13,970 nucleotides of DNA from Solirubrobacterales bacterium (GTDB lineage Bacteria; Actinomycetota; Thermoleophilia; Solirubrobacterales; Solirubrobacteraceae): positions 1 to 13,970 of the forward strand of contig JACRMD010000209.1 of assembly GCA_016215085.1 (NCBI GenBank), given 5' to 3'. Positions 12,954-13,970 of this stretch are shown here, in pieces; the first letter of the stretch is position 1, and every line of letters starts with the position of its first letter. Both the position numbers and the translations under genes were made by a program. The notes beneath the pieces are model-generated. The model did no database searches and was not told where the DNA came from. It saw only the letters and a list, made by a program, of their open reading frames with translations.

Positions 12954-13970
12954 CGGCGCAGGGCGATGCGCCGGGTGGCGGTCGCGGCGTTGCCGGCCGC
13001 GTCGCGCGCGCTCAGCTTGAGCACGGCGGTCGCCTTGCGGTGGCGGGCCCAGGCGCGGCGCACGGCGGCCAGCGCGGTCGCCGAGAGCTTCAGCTTCAAC
13101 GTGGCGGTCCGGCCGGCCGCCAGCCTCATGGTGGTGGCCTTGATCGACGGGTCCTTGCCGGGGACGGCGATCGTGCCCTTGGCGGTGAGCGTCGCCGCCT
13201 CGCCGCTGCGCACGCGCAGGACGATGCTGCGCGACTGGCGCAGGATGCGCTGCGCGCCGGCCGCGGTCACGGTCAGCACGGGCCGCGTGGTGTCGGACGG
13301 CGCGCCGCCGCCGGGCGTGGTCCCGCCGGGCGTGGTCCCGCCGTCCCCGCCGCCGCCACCCCCGGAGGGCGCGACGGGGACGGCCAGGGGGTCGGCGGTC
13401 CAGGCCGGCTCGTGGTTGTCGCCGCCGGTGGTCAGCTGCGTGGCCTGCGCCGGGAACGCGCAGCGGTCGCAGCTCGCCGCGACCGACCACAGCTCGCCCT
13501 TGGCCTCGAAGACGATCCGGTCGGGGCCGGCGAAGCGCGGGCTGTCGAAGGCGACGTCATCGGGGGCGACGACGGCGTGGCGCAGCGACCCGGCGCCGCA
13601 GCCCGCGTTGCCGGCGCCGTAGACCCAGAGGCCGCGCTCGGCGCCGGCCTCCGCGGTGACGAGCCGGTCGCCGGACGGCGACCACGACGGGTCGTCCTGC
13701 TCGCTGTCGTCGCACGCGACCACGCGCTCGCCCGCGCGGTCCGGGCCGGTGACGACCAGCGCGTCCTGGCCGGACGAGTGGCAGCCGACGTAGGCCACCT
13801 GCGACGGGTTCGCGGGGTTCGGGCTGGGGTCGTCGGGCAGGTCGTCGCAGGACGGGTAGGTCGCGCCGTCGGTGCTCTTGACCGCGCCGACGCAGTCGTA
13901 GCTGCCGTCGTCGAGGAACCCCTGGCAGTGCTGGAAGGCGCTGACGCTGGTGCCGTCCGCGCGCGGCTCG
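12950..13970 (-). CDS. Partial secreted-type propeller (PD40) protein with adhesin-like C-terminal domain
   Basis: The frame is open to the right edge, so the N-terminus is missing; about 339 residues plus the stop are visible. A GTG at 13798 could serve as a start, but the frame continues upstream with similar composition (Cys, Asp, Pro, Ser-rich), so it is treated as partial. A PD40/TolB-like propeller repeat is seen as DDPSWSPSGDRLVT (about 13696-13655), and a second weaker one as GDNHEPAWT. Eight cysteines occur before the linker and none after, suggesting disulphides outside the cytoplasm. A Gly/Thr/Pro linker (about 13369-13295) leads to a 114-residue beta-rich domain starting DTTRPVLTV and ending in ARDAAGNAATATRRIALRR, an Ig/FlgD-like tail type common in Solirubrobacterales surface proteins. 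A LiaF- or regulator-type function is not suggested. Cargo or partner unknown. Confidence 0.8.
   Translation of the reverse strand, partial: EPRADGTSVSAFQHCQGFLDDGSYDCVGAVKSTDGATYPSCDDLPDDPSPNPANPSQVAYVGCHSSGQDALVVTGPDRAGERVVACDDSEQDDPSWSPSGDRLVTAEAGAERGLWVYGAGNAGCGAGSLRHAVVAPDDVAFDSPRFAGPDRIVFEAKGELWSVAASCDRCAFPAQATQLTTGGDNHEPAWTADPLAVPVAPSGGGGGGDGGTTPGGTTPGGGAPSDTTRPVLTVTAAGAQRILRQSRSIVLRVRSGEAATLTAKGTIAVPGKDPSIKATTMRLAAGRTATLKLKLSATALAAVRRAWARHRKATAVLKLSARDAAGNAATATRRIALRR
13311..13340. repeat. Two perfect 15-bp tandem repeats in the propeller-protein linker
   Basis: The unit CCGGGCGTGGTCCCG occurs at 13311-13325 and again at 13326-13340. On the coding (minus) strand it gives the GTTPGGTTPG part of the flexible linker. 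It is in frame (15 nt), so copy-number change would only lengthen or shorten the linker. Confidence 0.8.

Noticed and set aside
10842..13490. 882-codon minus-strand open frame across kinase end, P450, TetR and propeller genes
   Set aside because: Antisense low-complexity sequence opposite genes with intact catalytic motifs; not coding.
1..13970. CRISPR array, tRNA, rRNA, insertion sequence or prophage genes
   Set aside because: No regularly spaced repeats, tRNA-like cloverleaf, rRNA stretch, transposase/integrase motif or terminal inverted repeats were recognised on either strand.

Overview
The window is very GC-rich, with strong G/C preference at third codon positions and many GTG starts, and is packed with genes. 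Organism type is inferred from content: F420-type luciferase-like oxidoreductase, LiaF-like protein, MMPL permease, PucR and TetR regulators, and a surface protein with a PD40 propeller and a 'DTTRP...ARDAAGNA' tail. Together these point to a high-GC actinobacterium, most likely class Thermoleophilia (Solirubrobacterales-like). No rRNA, tRNA, CRISPR array, transposase or integrase was seen. No gene-free stretch exceeds about 105 bases.

Left part (1-7738). A small VOC-fold protein (48-434, +) starts inside a 40-bp repeat array that looks like a TetR-type operator. Its 3' end overlaps a convergent run of five minus-strand genes. In transcription order these are a Baeyer-Villiger-type flavin monooxygenase (7738-6245), a GMC oxidoreductase coupled to it by TGATG (6245-4659), a LiaF-like membrane protein (4588-3848), an F420-dependent LLM oxidoreductase (3817-3035), and an MMPL/RND-type permease fused to a C-terminal DUF2267 region (2973-379). 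The permease appears to lack two transmembrane helices and the Asp-Tyr pair in its first half.

Middle (7739-9123). A 104-bp divergent promoter region separates the monooxygenase from a PucR-type regulator (7843-9072, +). A 51-bp gap then carries an operator-like array and a -10 element.

Right part (9124-12953). A tight plus-strand operon encodes a phosphotransferase (APH/ecdysteroid-kinase fold) fused to a CrtC-like beta-barrel region, a CYP125/124-like cytochrome P450 (TGATG overlap), and a TetR regulator 3 nt downstream. This is the most interesting unit. A plausible but unproven reading is that the P450 hydroxylates a steroid- or isoprenoid-like lipid and the fusion protein binds and phosphorylates the alcohol, under control of the TetR protein on the operator at 9075-9109. 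The TetR gene's stop codon interlocks in a CTAG with the stop of a convergent, secreted-type propeller protein (12950-13970, -) that runs off the right edge.

Several genes have a TA-N3-T hexamer 6-8 nt upstream of the start codon and no Shine-Dalgarno sequence. This suggests leaderless transcription is common here.
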